From DASUPK01 sp036377415 (GTDB lineage Bacteria > Actinomycetota > Thermoleophilia > Solirubrobacterales > 70-9), in assembly GCA_036377415.1 (NCBI GenBank), contig DASUYK010000079.1:1-5011 (forward strand): 5,011 bases of DNA, written 5' to 3'. The position numbers and the translations under genes are program-made. Of this stretch, positions 4,351 through 5,011 are shown one piece after another. Position 1 is the stretch's first letter. The number at the start of each line of letters is the position of its first letter. The notes beneath the pieces were generated by a model, which did not search any database, had not been told where the DNA came from, and saw only the letters and a list, made by a program, of their open reading frames with translations.

Positions 4351-5011
4351 TCAGGCGGTCGCGACCCGCGGCGTCCGCCGAGCCGCGAGCAGCAGCCAGA
4401 CGCCGCCGACGAGGATCATCCCCAGGCTGATCAGCTGTGCCTGGGTGAGGCCGAGCGCGACCTCGTCGTTGAGCCGGATGAACTCGACCAGGAAACGCCC
4501 GGTCCCGGCGAGCACGAGATAGAGCGCGAACAGCAGGCCATTGGTCAGCCTGAAGCGCAGGCGCCAGAGGACGATCGCGATCAGCCCGAGCGTGAGCGTC
4601 TCGTACACCGGCGTGGGATGGACGGGCTCGTCCGTCGGCTCGGTCCCATCCGGGTATGCCATCGCCCAGGGGCCGTCCCAGGCCTGTCCGTAGTCCCCGT
4701 CACCCGAGAGCTGGCAGCCGATCCGCCCGATCGCCTGCCCGAGCGCGAGGGAGGGAGCGGCGACGTCGAGCAGGGTCAGGCTGAGGAAATGCCTGTATCG
4801 GGCCCACAGACAGACGGCGATCGCGCCGCCGAGAAGACCCCCGAACCAGACCAGCCCTGCGCCGGTGAAGACGTTCCCGAGGAGGTCGTCCTTGACCTCG
4901 TCGTAGTTCTGGATCACGTAGTCGATCCGGGCTCCGACGAGGCCGCCGATCAGGGCGGCGAAGAGTCCCTCGTATGCCCAGTCGCCGGGCTTGCCGAGCT
5001 CCTCGAACCGC
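4351..5011 (-). CDS. lgt: Prolipoprotein diacylglyceryl transferase (Lgt), 5' end outside window
   Basis: The last 219 codons are visible; the start is beyond the right edge. Lgt is a multi-pass inner-membrane enzyme that transfers diacylglycerol from phosphatidylglycerol to the lipobox cysteine of prolipoproteins. Counting visible residues only, FGGLLGG (56-62) matches the HGGLIG segment of E. coli Lgt. GQAIGRIGCQLSGDGDYG (91-108) is the Lgt signature region in a variant form, keeping R96. HPTPVYE (131-137) matches HPSQLYE. GRFLVEFIR (171-179) carries the conserved Arg and Glu of the C-terminal half. The final helix (about 189-209), followed by a basic tail, also fits. Several hydrophobic helices alternate with these motifs. 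The classical N-F-x-N-x-E part of the signature reads C-Q-L-S-G-D here. A GTG at 4917 is internal, because homologous sequence continues upstream to the window edge. Confidence 0.93.
   Translation of the reverse strand, partial: RFEELGKPGDWAYEGLFAALIGGLVGARIDYVIQNYDEVKDDLLGNVFTGAGLVWFGGLLGGAIAVCLWARYRHFLSLTLLDVAAPSLALGQAIGRIGCQLSGDGDYGQAWDGPWAMAYPDGTEPTDEPVHPTPVYETLTLGLIAIVLWRLRFRLTNGLLFALYLVLAGTGRFLVEFIRLNDEVALGLTQAQLISLGMILVGGVWLLLAARRTPRVATA

Overview
The window is chromosomal DNA from a GC-rich bacterium. It has short intergenic gaps, stop/start overlaps, GTG and TTG starts, tRNA genes without an encoded CCA, and several TAGRGT-type -10 boxes at or close to start codons. These traits fit Actinomycetota. 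The partial gene at the left edge encodes MIKRTKQHLSPGLVLSLIAL, which resembles the 'LSP-LV-ALIALFVAL' signal peptide that I associate with Thermoleophilia/Solirubrobacterales. That assignment is an inference from memory, not a search. No transposase, integrase, phage gene, CRISPR array or toxin-antitoxin pair is visible. The window reads as ordinary core genome rather than an island, and I did not find a convincing new multi-gene system.

Layout, left to right. Positions 1-69 (minus) hold the first 23 codons of a secreted or membrane protein, with a perfect inverted repeat in its leader. A tRNA-Asp(GTC) gene (224-297, minus) lies downstream of a cold-shock protein gene (353-562, minus), with a GC-rich hairpin between them. 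The cold-shock leader contains an exact complement of its own Shine-Dalgarno sequence. Divergent from it is a two-gene unit on the plus strand: a fumarylacetoacetate-hydrolase-family enzyme (717-1562) and, overlapping its stop codon by one base, a single-pass membrane-anchored protein of unknown function (1562-2350). This unit ends tail-to-tail with a stand-alone cyclic-nucleotide-binding-domain protein (2347-2736, minus), the two stop codons sharing a CTAG. Divergent from that is a small soluble protein of unknown function (2854-3228, plus).

The right half starts with tRNA-Val(TAC) (3307-3379, minus). Its promoter region appears to share a symmetric -10 box (TAGGGTA) with a divergent, probably leaderless 64-codon ORF (3402-3596, plus). 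The N-terminus of that ORF looks like the start of an ATP-grasp-type protein. It overlaps by ATGA the start of a short-chain dehydrogenase/reductase homologue (3593-4345) that lacks the usual Tyr and Lys catalytic residues. Five bases further on, the convergent lgt gene (prolipoprotein diacylglyceryl transferase; 4351 to beyond the right edge, minus) begins at its 3' end.

Functionally the genes are a mix of housekeeping functions (cold-shock RNA chaperone, two tRNAs, lipoprotein lipidation) and small metabolic or unknown genes. The only likely functional couplings are the overlapping pairs FAH/anchored protein and small ORF/SDR. The points most worth following are the possible SD-masking leader of the cold-shock gene, the shared symmetric -10 box beside tRNA-Val, the atypical SDR with its coupled ATP-grasp-like fragment, and the apparently duplicated domain of the anchored protein.
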